Positions 12,565 to 20,304 of a DNA stretch of 20,365 nucleotides are shown piece by piece. The position numbers and the translations under genes were made by a program. Position 1 is the stretch's first letter. Every line of letters starts with the position of its first letter. Below the pieces are notes generated by a model. The model was not told where the DNA came from. It saw only the letters and a program-made list of their open reading frames with translations, and made no database searches. Source of the stretch: JAAEQG01 sp023133475 (GTDB taxonomy: Bacteria > Planctomycetota > Phycisphaerae > UBA1845); contig DAOVLE010000076.1 in the NCBI GenBank assembly GCA_030631415.1, positions 1 to 20,365 on the forward strand, in the 5' to 3' direction.

Positions 12565-15081
12565 CTATTGATGCACGCCGATCAAGGGCTTGACCGGTTG
12601 ACTCGGCGGCAAAGCCAGGATCGAGATGTCACAATCGAGGCACTCGATCCATAAGGAATCACGTAGGATCAGGTCCACGTTCACGGGAGTTGTGCCGCTC
12701 ACCAGAACATTGCAGGCGATGGCTTTGTACCAGACTCCGTTCACCCGGATGCGAGCTGACATGTTGTATCGGCCGGTCGGCAAAAATATCCGGTAATATC
12801 CCGACAGATCGGTCCGGGCGGTGTAGGTATCCGGGTGACAGACTCTCTTGGCAGTCACCTCGACATACGATGCGGTTTCGAGCGGGTTCCCGCAGTTCCA
12901 AAAGATCGTGCCGGTGATCGAGGACTGTGCCAGCACCGCCACGCTTGGCTTTTTGGCGATCGGCTGTTGGGTCTCGTCATCTCCCACGGTGGTTGCGGGG
13001 GGGAGTGGGGCACGATTGGGGCATTGCGGGCATATATACCACGTGCCATTGACCTGAAGCGTGAGGTCAACAGTAACCGGATTGCAACCGTCGTAGTCTA
13101 TGGGGCAAATATTTCTGGCATAGTTGGTGCAGACGACACGTCGCTTGGCGATTATCTCGTACGAAGTCGCCGGCAAACCGTTGAAGTGGTAGTGGCCGTC
13201 CGCGTCGGTTGTGGTGGTCCAGGTGCCGGAGCAGTTCAGGTCTCGGGCAGTCATCGCCACGTATGGTGCCGGCTCGCCGTTAGGCCAGTAAATCGTCCCC
13301 GAAATCGAGGGCGATGGGGGAATAAGGAACATGGCTGACACACCGTCCACGTAGAAGTCCCCTTGGCCGTCACTGTCCGCCGAGAAGCTGATGTGGGTCA
13401 CCGAACTGGAGGCGTATCCGCTATACTTGGGGACATTATTCGCCACCAGGGCATTGTCCACATACACATCGTAGCTTCCACCCTCGATGTCCAACACGAT
13501 CTTGACGACATACCAAGTGTCGTAAGACAAACCCGTAGCCACGGAGGTCCACCGTTCCGTATCGCGATAGTCCTGGCTTGAGGAGGTTCTGGCTCTTATC
13601 TGCAGATCGCCCCCCGTCTCGGGCGACGGGTCGTAGAAGGCCATAAAGACGAAGCGCTCGTTACTGGTGCCCACGGGCGGGTTGTTGGTCGAGACGCTGT
13701 CATCGCCGATGTAGATCAAGCCGGTGCGGTCGTAGGTCCGGGTGTCGGCGATCCTGTCAACGTAGATGTCGAACGAGACCGACATGAAATCATCCTGGGC
13801 GGTGGTGAACTCCTGAGCCAGATACGCATTGTGGGCAATGCCATAGTTTAGCAGGGCAGCCTTCTTGGCGTCATTGCCGCCGATGTCATTGGTGTCGAGA
13901 GTCAGCAGCGTGGGATCATCCTCACGGCTCTCATACCAACCCTCGTCGTTGTTCAGGTCTCTCAGTTCCTCACTGTTTTCGCTGTCGTTAAAGGCACAGT
14001 CTATCAGCAACGGCGGCCGGTTGTAGGCGTTGTATCCACCTAAGTTGATCACCCGGCGGGCGGACAGATCGACCAGTTCATAATCATAATGATTCATCGA
14101 CTCCCAATTCCCAGGGTATCTGGTTGGATACTCCGAGGCGGCTGCGCCACAACCGCACCCGAGCAGATAATACAGAGGGTGGGTCCCGTTGGTGTCCCTG
14201 CGAAATGCCCAGAGATTCTCTCCGTTGCTCAGCAGGAAGTTCAGAGAGGTGGGGTTATTGATATATGTGGGATGGGTTCTTATCGCGGTAATCGCGGCAT
14301 ACGCCCCGGCAATAACATTCCAGCCTTGTTCCTCTATTTCCTGCATGAGTAACAGGAAGTAAAGCTCGGAATCGACGACATTCCAATCGGGGCAGATGCC
14401 GTTTTCCAGGCATTCCTCCAACCCGGAACAGTTTGGCGGATTGGCTGCGTAGTAGTCATAATCGAGCAGGCCTCCGTTGCCGTTGTGGTAAGGCCCCCAC
14501 AGCATGTTGCGGTTGACGCCGCCGTTTTGTGCGAAAGTCCAGGTCTGGCGATGCTGGGTCCGGTAGAACGGGTGCGGGTTGCGCACGTCATCCCCATGGC
14601 AGCCGGAGGTGCCATTCCTCACGTGCGCCACGGTGATGTATGGTTGAGGGTCGCTGAGGTTTTCCACCACGAAATCGGTATACTCTTGGGAATCGTCTGC
14701 TCTGCCCGCTCCTCGCCCGTACACGGGTTCGTCTCCCGGGAAAAGATAGTAGGCGATGCCCCATCCGTCATCGTTAGTTTGCGGGGATCTGCTGAGGCAC
14801 CTCAAAGAGCGGGGGAAATCGCATGTATAACTGCACTGTGGATCGTCGCCCCAGAGATGGTCATACAACGACACCCCGAGCATATCCGGCTCCCATGCCC
14901 CGTACATTCTGCAATTGTGGTCCTCGGGCGTGGGGAGTATCCACGGCGCAACCGGCACACCGGCTTGAACGCCGGTTGCAAGAACGACCAAGAGGAGCAC
15001 AACAGAGGACAGGGTCAACTGCTCAGGAAAACCTGCCCGTGTTTGCCGTCTGCCACCTACCGTTTGATTCACCACCATCAT
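12565..15081 (-). CDS. Secreted class II glutamine-amidotransferase-like (Ntn hydrolase) multidomain protein
   Basis: This 838-residue exported protein starts at ATG 15081, which has AGGAG five bases upstream; ATG 15078 follows, and the frame stays open to 15174. A signal peptide (LTLSSVVLLLVVLATGVQA, about 22-40) precedes a class II GATase (YafJ/GATase_4-like) domain. That domain has nucleophile candidate Cys57 in NCRMYGAW, DDGWG (104-108), AHVR (152-155), NPHPF (168-172), AQNGG with the oxyanion Asn/Gly (184-188), DSE (237-239) and SNGENLWAFR (285-294). Cys57 would become N-terminal only after loss of a 16-residue propeptide. Then come a ConA/LamG-like beta domain (about 409-589) and two carboxypeptidase-regulatory-like beta-sandwiches (about 592-679 and 721-806). 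The substrate is unknown; peptide or amide hydrolysis at the cell surface is inferred. No partner enzyme is adjacent. Confidence 0.8.
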   Translation of the reverse strand: MMVVNQTVGGRRQTRAGFPEQLTLSSVVLLLVVLATGVQAGVPVAPWILPTPEDHNCRMYGAWEPDMLGVSLYDHLWGDDPQCSYTCDFPRSLRCLSRSPQTNDDGWGIAYYLFPGDEPVYGRGAGRADDSQEYTDFVVENLSDPQPYITVAHVRNGTSGCHGDDVRNPHPFYRTQHRQTWTFAQNGGVNRNMLWGPYHNGNGGLLDYDYYAANPPNCSGLEECLENGICPDWNVVDSELYFLLLMQEIEEQGWNVIAGAYAAITAIRTHPTYINNPTSLNFLLSNGENLWAFRRDTNGTHPLYYLLGCGCGAAASEYPTRYPGNWESMNHYDYELVDLSARRVINLGGYNAYNRPPLLIDCAFNDSENSEELRDLNNDEGWYESREDDPTLLTLDTNDIGGNDAKKAALLNYGIAHNAYLAQEFTTAQDDFMSVSFDIYVDRIADTRTYDRTGLIYIGDDSVSTNNPPVGTSNERFVFMAFYDPSPETGGDLQIRARTSSSQDYRDTERWTSVATGLSYDTWYVVKIVLDIEGGSYDVYVDNALVANNVPKYSGYASSSVTHISFSADSDGQGDFYVDGVSAMFLIPPSPSISGTIYWPNGEPAPYVAMTARDLNCSGTWTTTTDADGHYHFNGLPATSYEIIAKRRVVCTNYARNICPIDYDGCNPVTVDLTLQVNGTWYICPQCPNRAPLPPATTVGDDETQQPIAKKPSVAVLAQSSITGTIFWNCGNPLETASYVEVTAKRVCHPDTYTARTDLSGYYRIFLPTGRYNMSARIRVNGVWYKAIACNVLVSGTTPVNVDLILRDSLWIECLDCDISILALPPSQPVKPLIGVHQ

Positions 15082-15191
15082 TACTGCTCCTGAAAATGTA
15101 AACCACTGAAAACCCCATATCGCGCATGAGCAAAGGGGGAACATATCAATCACCCCGCTTTGCACGTCGTACACCCCAACTGAACACCTTC

Positions 15192-15219
15192 ATAATACAC
15201 TTTACCGCCGTGGTGTCAA
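15192..15219 (-). promoter_or_regulatory. Promoter of the secreted GATase-like gene
   Basis: On the minus strand TTGACA (15219-15214), a 16-base spacer and TATTAT (15197-15192) give 6/6 and 5/6 matches. The transcript would start near 15185 with a leader of about 100 bases before ATG 15081. Confidence 0.6.
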
Positions 15220-15232
15220 TCAATGAGGCATG

Positions 15233-15260
15233 AGGCAAGAGGCAAGAGGCAAGAGGCAAG
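15233..15260. repeat. AGGCAAG heptamer array
   Basis: Four perfect 7-base units end four bases before the second 57-bp GTAGGG palindrome. Confidence 0.85.
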
Positions 15261-15264
15261 AGTT

Positions 15265-15321
15265 GTAGGGCGGGTTCCACCTGCCACACCATGTCGGGAA
15301 GGCGGGTAGAACCCGCCCTAC
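15265..15321. repeat. 57-bp GTAGGG palindromic repeat, copy 2
   Basis: It has the same length and orientation as 3097-3153 and differs from it at two of 57 positions, 12 kb away. Its ends are GTAGGGCGGGTT and AACCCGCCCTAC. Confidence 0.9.
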
Positions 15322-15396
15322 GACTGTGATTGCGCCGTTTTCTCAGCTTTTCACGCTCCTTTTCTACGCGCTCCTCTTCTACACGCTCCCCTTCGG

Positions 15397-15505
15397 GTCG
15401 CCGCTAAACGTTGCGGACTTGTCGCCGCTAAACGTTGCGGACTTGTCGCCGCTAAACGCTGCGGACTTGTCGCCGCTAAACGCTACGGACTTGTCGCCGC
15501 TAAAT
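15397..15505. repeat. 24-bp tandem repeat, about 4.5 copies
   Basis: Four 24-base units beginning GTCGCCGCTAAAC start at 15397, 15421, 15445 and 15469, and a 13-base partial copy starts at 15493. They differ by single T/C and G/A changes. Because 24 is a multiple of three, an open frame across them encodes an 8-residue LSPLNVAD-type repeat, but I do not think it is a gene. Confidence 0.9.
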
Positions 15506-15531
15506 ACCCCGGCGCCGTTGCGAACGCCCAC

Positions 15532-15556
15532 ATTCTCCATTCTCCATTCTCCATTC
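15532..15556. repeat. ATTCTCC heptamer array
   Basis: Three ATTCTCC units and a degenerate fourth lie about 80 bases before the porin start. With the 24-bp repeats they fill most of the gene-free stretch 15082-15634. Confidence 0.75.
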
Positions 15557-15634
15557 GTAGCTGAAGCGTTTCAAAGACGTTATAGTCGTCGCGGCGGATG
15601 ATCCGGTTCAGAAACCACTTGAGGTGCCAACGAA

Positions 15635-17077
15635 ATGCGGCGAATGATCTCGATCCGTGCCCTGGTGACGGCGGCGGTGCTGGCGGCTGCCGTCGGCGAT
15701 TCTATCGCTGCCAAGACGCAAACTACCGCAAATGAGGCTCTGTCGGCTGAGCAGGGGAAGGCAGATGACCTGTCGCACAAGGCGGATGACGGATCTCGCG
15801 ACGACGCAACCCAACTCGACAAAAACCTTGTGGACAAGATCAAACAGCCCACATCCTGGTTTACCTGGGGCATGGACCTGCGGCTTCGCGAGGTCTACAT
15901 CGGCAACGGCTTCACGCTCGACAAGAAGAACCCCGATCATGAGTGGCATTGGCAACGCATGAGGGCTCGATGGTGGGCGACGATTGCCCCAACCAAGGAT
16001 TTGGATTTCAACCTCCGGATTGCCTGGGAAGGCAAACACTTTGATCGCCCGCTCGCCCGGGAGAACTGGCAGCCGACGTCCGTCGTGTTAGATCGCCTCA
16101 ACTTCAAGTGGAAAAACGTCGCCGGTTTGCCGTTGACGATCCAGCCTGGCCGACAGGAACTCATGCTTGGCGACCGCTGGCTTGTCATGGATGGCACGCC
16201 GCTGGATGGATCATCGACGGTGTACTTCGATGCGGTTCGGATCACGGTGGACCTCGAAGATATCGACACGAGCCTCGACCTGATCTACCTGGAGCAGGAC
16301 GCCGAGGGCGAGCACTGGATCTGCCCGATTCATGATGAGCACCGCCACCTGATTGAGCATGACGAAACCGGTGTGATTCTATGGTTCACCAATAAATCGC
16401 TGCCGCACACACAGCTTGACTGGTATTTCATCTACAAGAAAGATACGCCGGCATTGCCGAACGGCAATTTGGGTGAGCTTTACACTTTCGGGGTTCGGGC
16501 GGAGCATCGTTTTAGCGAACGGCTCAAACTCCGCGGCAATCTGGCTGCCCAGTTTGGGCGGAGGAACGACGCAAGCGTGTGTGCCCTCGGCGCTCTGGCC
16601 CGGTTGAGCTACTCTCTGCGGGACGATTGGCGCAGCTCACTGCGTCTGGACTACGAGTATCTCTCGGGCGATAAGCCGGGCACCGGCACGGATGAATCCT
16701 TCGACATCCTCTGGGGTCGTTGGCCCAGGTTCAGTGAGCTTTATCTCTACACGTACGGAGGCGAAACGAGAGTTGGTGGCGCAACCAATCTCCATCGTGT
16801 CACCGTCGGCTGGACCGGCCATCCCACGGGCAAGATGGAGTTACGGGCTGACTATCATCTTCTTTTTGCGGATCAGAACACCTATGGGGACCTTCCCGGC
16901 TTCAGCAAGAGCGGTTGCTTCCGTGGCCAACTGGTGGCCGGCGTCATGAAATACAAGTTCACGGAGCATTTGAGCGGGCACCTGCTGGCGGAGTTCTTCT
17001 TCCCAGGCGACTACTACTCGGATGAGAGGAACGATCCGGCGGCTTTCCTTCGGGCACAACTTCAGTTTACGTGGTAG
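15635..17077 (+). CDS. Alginate-export (AlgE-like) family outer-membrane beta-barrel
   Basis: This 480-residue protein has a signal peptide (RALVTAAVLAAAVGDSIAA, cleavage near residue 26) and a polar linker to about 72. A long run of alternating amphipathic beta-strands follows, starting WFTWGMDLRLREVYIG and ending in the aromatic FLRAQLQFTW typical of outer-membrane insertion. The patterns RARWWATIAPTKDLDFNLRI, PGRQELMLGDRWLVMDGTPLDGSS (in part PGRQELMLGD) and the C-terminal TGKMELRADYHLLF resemble the Alginate_exp family. Members form porins for anionic sugars or other small solutes, and actual alginate export is not implied. GAGGTG lies 8 bases before ATG; a second ATG at 15644 is possible. 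The nearest same-strand gene is the solute symporter, 1.5 kb downstream beyond a repeat-bracketed insert. Confidence 0.82.
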   Translation: MRRMISIRALVTAAVLAAAVGDSIAAKTQTTANEALSAEQGKADDLSHKADDGSRDDATQLDKNLVDKIKQPTSWFTWGMDLRLREVYIGNGFTLDKKNPDHEWHWQRMRARWWATIAPTKDLDFNLRIAWEGKHFDRPLARENWQPTSVVLDRLNFKWKNVAGLPLTIQPGRQELMLGDRWLVMDGTPLDGSSTVYFDAVRITVDLEDIDTSLDLIYLEQDAEGEHWICPIHDEHRHLIEHDETGVILWFTNKSLPHTQLDWYFIYKKDTPALPNGNLGELYTFGVRAEHRFSERLKLRGNLAAQFGRRNDASVCALGALARLSYSLRDDWRSSLRLDYEYLSGDKPGTGTDESFDILWGRWPRFSELYLYTYGGETRVGGATNLHRVTVGWTGHPTGKMELRADYHLLFADQNTYGDLPGFSKSGCFRGQLVAGVMKYKFTEHLSGHLLAEFFFPGDYYSDERNDPAAFLRAQLQFTW

Positions 17078-17093
17078 GGGGTTGGCGATAAGT

Positions 17094-17294
17094 ATTCAGT
17101 AAACCCGTGGTGTAAAGAAAGGCAAGAGGCAAGAGGCAACAAGGCGTCTGCGGATCCGAGCCATTGGATAAGGCGGCAACTTTAGGCATTCCGTCGCGCT
17201 AGGCCCGGCATTTATGCCGGGTGAGAAGACAGAACGAAGAATCCTCCCCCGTTCCGCCATGCCGCCGAAGGCGGCATGGCGGAACGGGGTGGGG
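17094..17294 (+). repeat. 200-bp direct repeat, left copy
   Basis: It matches 18100-18298 almost base for base outside the variable GGCAAGA/GGCAACAA array. Its order is the ATTCAGTAAACCCGT motif, GTGGTGTAAAG, the tandem array, about 60 unique bases, the palindrome CCCGGCATTTATGCCGGG, and a perfect 16-bp hairpin (17251-17266 with 17270-17285, GAA loop). It ends 21 bases from the stop codon of the minus-strand gene that it brackets. Confidence 0.95.
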
Positions 17295-17315
17295 CACCCA
17301 AAGCCGAGAAGGATG

Positions 17316-17972
17316 TTAATCATCGACCAGCGGGCGGGTACGGATGTTTCCATCGATGACCACGGAGATGGTGGGCTCGCCGGCAAACTTCCAGACGGGG
17401 TGAGGCTGATTATCTTCATCAAACTCGACGGTCTCGTAGGCGTAGAGCCGTTGTGGTTTTGTGATGCACAGGCCTTTTCGCGCAATCGTGGGGTATCTGG
17501 GTTGAGTGGCGAGGAAAGCCTTCTTCGCCTCTGCCCATTGATTAGTGATCACCGTGGCTCGCACCCATTGACCGTTGAGTTCCACCTGAAACAGGTCGGC
17601 GTAAAGCTCGGTGATCAGCTCGCAGTTGGGGTGGTTCTCAAGCCACCCGGTAATGTCTTTGGGGCGAGGGTAAATCTGGACACCATTGAGCCAGATAGTG
17701 CGGGGCTTGAGTTCAAAGCATAGCCCGCCGTTGGACGGGCCGCACGGAGCCTCCGCGCAGGTGGAGCCGGCATCAGAACCCGGGTATGCAAACGCGGCAC
17801 ACTTCCCGGGCCTAAGGGTGTAAATGTAAATGGCACCACCACTCTTCTCGAACATGAGGGTGGCATCGCTATCGCTATTATTGTATACAATATCGCCCGG
17901 GCGGGCGTGTGCAGTGGAAACCACCATTACGGGAAGGACCAAAACGCTCAGAAGGATTGCGAACCTGGACAT
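17316..17972 (-). CDS. Secreted Cys-rich protein of unknown function
   Basis: I do not recognise this 218-residue protein. It has a clear signal peptide (MSRFAILLSVLVLPVMVVS, cleavage after THAHA-like STAHA at residue 23). The mature part has six cysteines, four of them clustered in about 50 residues (GKCAAF, STCAEAPC, GLCFEL), which fits disulfides outside the cytoplasm. It looks beta-rich in the first half. Later segments are WLENHPNCELITELYADLFQ (quoted in part) and QWVRATVITNQWAEAKKAFLATQ. ATG 17972 is preceded by AAGGAG with a 7-base spacer; the frame is open upstream to 18101 but without signal logic. The gene is bracketed by 200-bp direct repeats and is opposite in strand to its neighbours, which suggests a mobile or duplicated cassette. 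Confidence 0.75.
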   Translation of the reverse strand: MSRFAILLSVLVLPVMVVSTAHARPGDIVYNNSDSDATLMFEKSGGAIYIYTLRPGKCAAFAYPGSDAGSTCAEAPCGPSNGGLCFELKPRTIWLNGVQIYPRPKDITGWLENHPNCELITELYADLFQVELNGQWVRATVITNQWAEAKKAFLATQPRYPTIARKGLCITKPQRLYAYETVEFDEDNQPHPVWKFAGEPTISVVIDGNIRTRPLVDD

Positions 17973-18045
17973 GACTGTTCTCCTTGAATATGAGGACACT
18001 ACGTAAACACAGCATCCTCCCCATCCTTCTTCCGCATTTTTACTT

Positions 18046-18073
18046 ATCATCGTTATTTTAGAGTGGTTGTCAA
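18046..18073 (-). promoter_or_regulatory. Possible promoter of the secreted Cys-rich gene
   Basis: On the minus strand TTGACA (18073-18068) is followed by 16 bases and GATGAT (18051-18046, 4/6). It lies between the right direct repeat and the gene, so the gene carries its own promoter inside the bracketed unit. Confidence 0.45.
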
Positions 18074-18093
18074 TAGGTAAAACAAAAAAAGAG

Positions 18094-18400
18094 GTATACA
18101 TTCAGTAAACCCGTGGTGTAAAGGCAACAAGGCAACGAGGCAACGAGGCGTTTGCGGATCCGAGCCATTGGATAAGGCGGCAACTTTAGGCATTCCGTCG
18201 CGCTAGGCCCGGCATTTATGCCGGGTGAGAAGACAGAACGAAGAATCCCCCCCGTTCCGCCATGCCGCCGAAGGCGGCATGGCGGAACGGGGGGGGGACA
18301 AAGGCAACCACTCCAATACCCGGCATAAATGCCGGGCCTAGCGCAAACCTGCCCCCACGAAATCCACACTATTCCGCATACGGGTTTACTGAATGTTTAC
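18094..18400. repeat. MITE-like element with 21-bp terminal inverted repeats, containing the right 200-bp direct repeat
   Basis: 18094-18114 and 18380-18400 are inverted copies with one mismatch; their shared core is ATTCAGTAAACCCGT. Inside lie the right copy of the 200-bp repeat (18100-18298), a perfect hairpin (18254-18288, extended by C/G runs), and an inverted pair CGCTAGGCCCGGCATTTATG... (from 18200) with about 18318-18343. No coding frame is seen, so it could move only in trans. Confidence 0.8.
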
Positions 18401-18493
18401 AAAAAGAGTTTGCATGGCATGAATACCGGGCTATAAGCATCTCAAACCAGCCAGTCGACTGGGTGGCGGGACTTGTCCGTGCCCACCCGGAAC

Positions 18494-18514
18494 ACGGGTT
18501 TACTGAATATTTAC
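18494..18514 (-). repeat. Extra copy of the ATTCAGTAAACCCGT motif
   Basis: A full 21-base minus-strand copy of the terminal motif lies 53 bases before the symporter start. It has no tandem array attached. It could be an alternative right end for a unit starting at 17094. Confidence 0.75.
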
Positions 18515-18566
18515 GGTTGGCGACTCGCAGCCCTGGACATGCGGCAAGAGAACGTGGAGTGACAAT

Positions 18567-20033
18567 ATGACAATTAAGGCGATAGTGATCGCAGCCTATG
18601 TGTTGATGATTATCACAGTCGGCGTCATCGGCATGAGGAAGACCCGATCTTTCTCCGACTTCTTTCTCGGTGGGCGTGGTATTGGGCCTTGGATGACGGC
18701 GTTCACTTATGCCGCGTCATACTTTTCCGCAGTTCTCTTTATCGGTTTTGCGGGGAAGATCGGTTGGGGGTTCGGTTATTCGGGGCTTTGGATCGCACTT
18801 GGAAACGCTTTTGTTGGTGTGTTGGCTGTTTGGTGGCTGATCGGCAACCGCCTCAAGAGGCTTTCCGTTGAATACAATGTCCAGACGATACCGGAGTACT
18901 TCGAGAAACGCTACAACAGCAAGTTCCTCAAGCTGTTTGGTGCACTGTGCGTGTTCGTTTTTTTTGTGCCGTACTCGTCGGCGGTGTTCATGGGCCTCTC
19001 GTATTTGTTCGAGTCCAACTTCGCCATTTCCTACTATGTTGCCCTGGCGGTGATGGGTGGCTTCACCGCGATGTACATGGTCATGGGCGGATACAAGTCG
19101 ATGGCTATGATCGACGTGCTGTTCGGCATGATCATGATCGCCGGCGTATGTATCTTGCTGTGGTTCACGATTGACAAGGGTGGCGGTCTCGAACGCATCA
19201 CTGTCGATCTCTCCGCAATCAAGCCGGAACTCGTGGAAGTGGTTGGGCCGCCTGGCGTCTGGCCGCTGTTTTGTCTCGTGTTCCTGACCAGCGTGGCGCC
19301 GTTCGGAATGCCCCAGCTTTTGCAGAAATTCTATGCCATCAGGGACGAGAAGGCTGTGAGGATCGGCATGGTTGCATCGACGTGCCTTGCCTTGCTCATC
19401 GGCGGAGTCGCCTACTTTGTCGGCGCGACGACGCGGCTTTTCCTGTCGCCGGAGACCACACCTGGCGCATTCGTCGGCGGGGAACCGATGTTCGACAAGC
19501 TCATGCCGGAATTGCTGGCCAACGTCATTCCGCAGTCGTTGTCCATTTTGATGCTGTTGCTGGTGTTATCCGCGTCGATGTCGACGTTGGCTGCGCTCGT
19601 GTTGATATCGAGTTCCGCGGTGGTGAAGGACTTCTATGCCGGGTTCGTCAAGATTGATGCTAGCGACCGTCGTCTTACGCTGTTGATGCGTTGCCTGAGC
19701 GTGTTTTTTATTCTTATCTCGATACTCCTGGCTGCCTGTGAGTTTCGGACGATCGTTGCCATCCTATCGATTTCATGGGGTGCGATAGGTGCCGTATTCC
19801 TTGGCCCGTTTATCTGGGGCCTGTTCACGAAATGGTGCAACAAAAGCGGCGCCATTGCGTCTTCCGTTCTCGGGCTTGGCACTGCCATTGTGCTGTTTGC
19901 AATGGGCGATTGGAAGTCCAACGCCGCCCCGGAGGCCGGCACCATTGGCATGATGGTTTCACTGGTGGCCAATCCGCTGTTCAGCCTGTTTGGTCGGCAC
20001 ACGAAATCAACCTCGGGCAAGCCGTCGCGCTAG
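18567..20033 (+). CDS. Sodium:solute symporter (SSS family)
   Basis: This 488-residue inner-membrane transporter has about 13 hydrophobic helices. Family features include the first helix AIVIAAYVLMIITVGVIGMRK, then SFSDFFLGGRGIGPW and TYAASYFSAVLFIGFAGKIG in the sodium-site region of helix 1' (quoted in parts: FFLGGRGIGPW, AASYFSAVLFIG). TIPEYFEKRYNSK is a further SSS hallmark, and MSTLAALVLISSSAVVKDFY is the sodium-site helix 8 region. SSS members couple sodium to uptake of sugars, amino acids, organic acids, urea or vitamins. Nothing in the sequence fixes the substrate. GGAG lies 7 bases before the ATG. An upstream outer-membrane porin on the same strand suggests, weakly, uptake of a sugar acid or similar solute. 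Confidence 0.92.
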   Translation: MTIKAIVIAAYVLMIITVGVIGMRKTRSFSDFFLGGRGIGPWMTAFTYAASYFSAVLFIGFAGKIGWGFGYSGLWIALGNAFVGVLAVWWLIGNRLKRLSVEYNVQTIPEYFEKRYNSKFLKLFGALCVFVFFVPYSSAVFMGLSYLFESNFAISYYVALAVMGGFTAMYMVMGGYKSMAMIDVLFGMIMIAGVCILLWFTIDKGGGLERITVDLSAIKPELVEVVGPPGVWPLFCLVFLTSVAPFGMPQLLQKFYAIRDEKAVRIGMVASTCLALLIGGVAYFVGATTRLFLSPETTPGAFVGGEPMFDKLMPELLANVIPQSLSILMLLLVLSASMSTLAALVLISSSAVVKDFYAGFVKIDASDRRLTLLMRCLSVFFILISILLAACEFRTIVAILSISWGAIGAVFLGPFIWGLFTKWCNKSGAIASSVLGLGTAIVLFAMGDWKSNAAPEAGTIGMMVSLVANPLFSLFGRHTKSTSGKPSR

Positions 20034-20041
20034 CCCCGGAC

Positions 20042-20102
20042 GGGTGGCATGGCCAAGCGTCTCCGACGATAGGCTGCCATAAGGTGACCCTGTTTCACAA
20101 AC
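20042..20102 (+). repeat. 61-bp perfect direct repeat, first copy
   Basis: It is identical to 20305-20365, which is cut by the window end, so the repeat may be longer. Its first 16 bases (GGGTGGCATGGCCAAG) are also present inverted at 20233-20248. Confidence 0.95.
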
Positions 20103-20254
20103 GGAGACATAGGCTGTGGCGTAAGATGGAGCTTGGCCATGTACACGCTGTGCGAAAGCGTGCGGCGCAGAACATGGTCAAGGACCACCGCGAAAGGTCA
20201 TCGTGCAAATCGTAACGTTATCGAGGATGGTCCTTGGCCATGCCACCCGCCACC

Positions 20255-20292
20255 GTACCGCCGGCTTCCAGCCGGCAGGATGCCGGCGGTAC
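20255..20292. repeat. GTACCGCCGGC palindrome
   Basis: Perfect 11-base arms GTACCGCCGGC (20255-20265) and GCCGGCGGTAC (20282-20292) enclose a further GCCGGC. No gene is seen anywhere in 20034-20365. Confidence 0.85.
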
Positions 20293-20304
20293 AACAGGCC
20301 GGCT

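Noticed and set aside
15397..15505. Possible CRISPR array
   Set aside because: The 24-bp units abut directly with no spacers, and no cas genes are present.
15326..15601. Open frame encoding 8-residue LSPLNVAD repeats
   Set aside because: The repeats come from the 24-bp tandem array, the end runs through the ATTCTCC heptamers, and no ribosome-binding site is seen. It looked briefly like a pentapeptide-type repeat protein but lacks that pattern.
20103..20304. Possible small RNA or gene between the 61-bp repeats
   Set aside because: Open frames here are short and repeat-derived, and no promoter or terminator pair could be made out.
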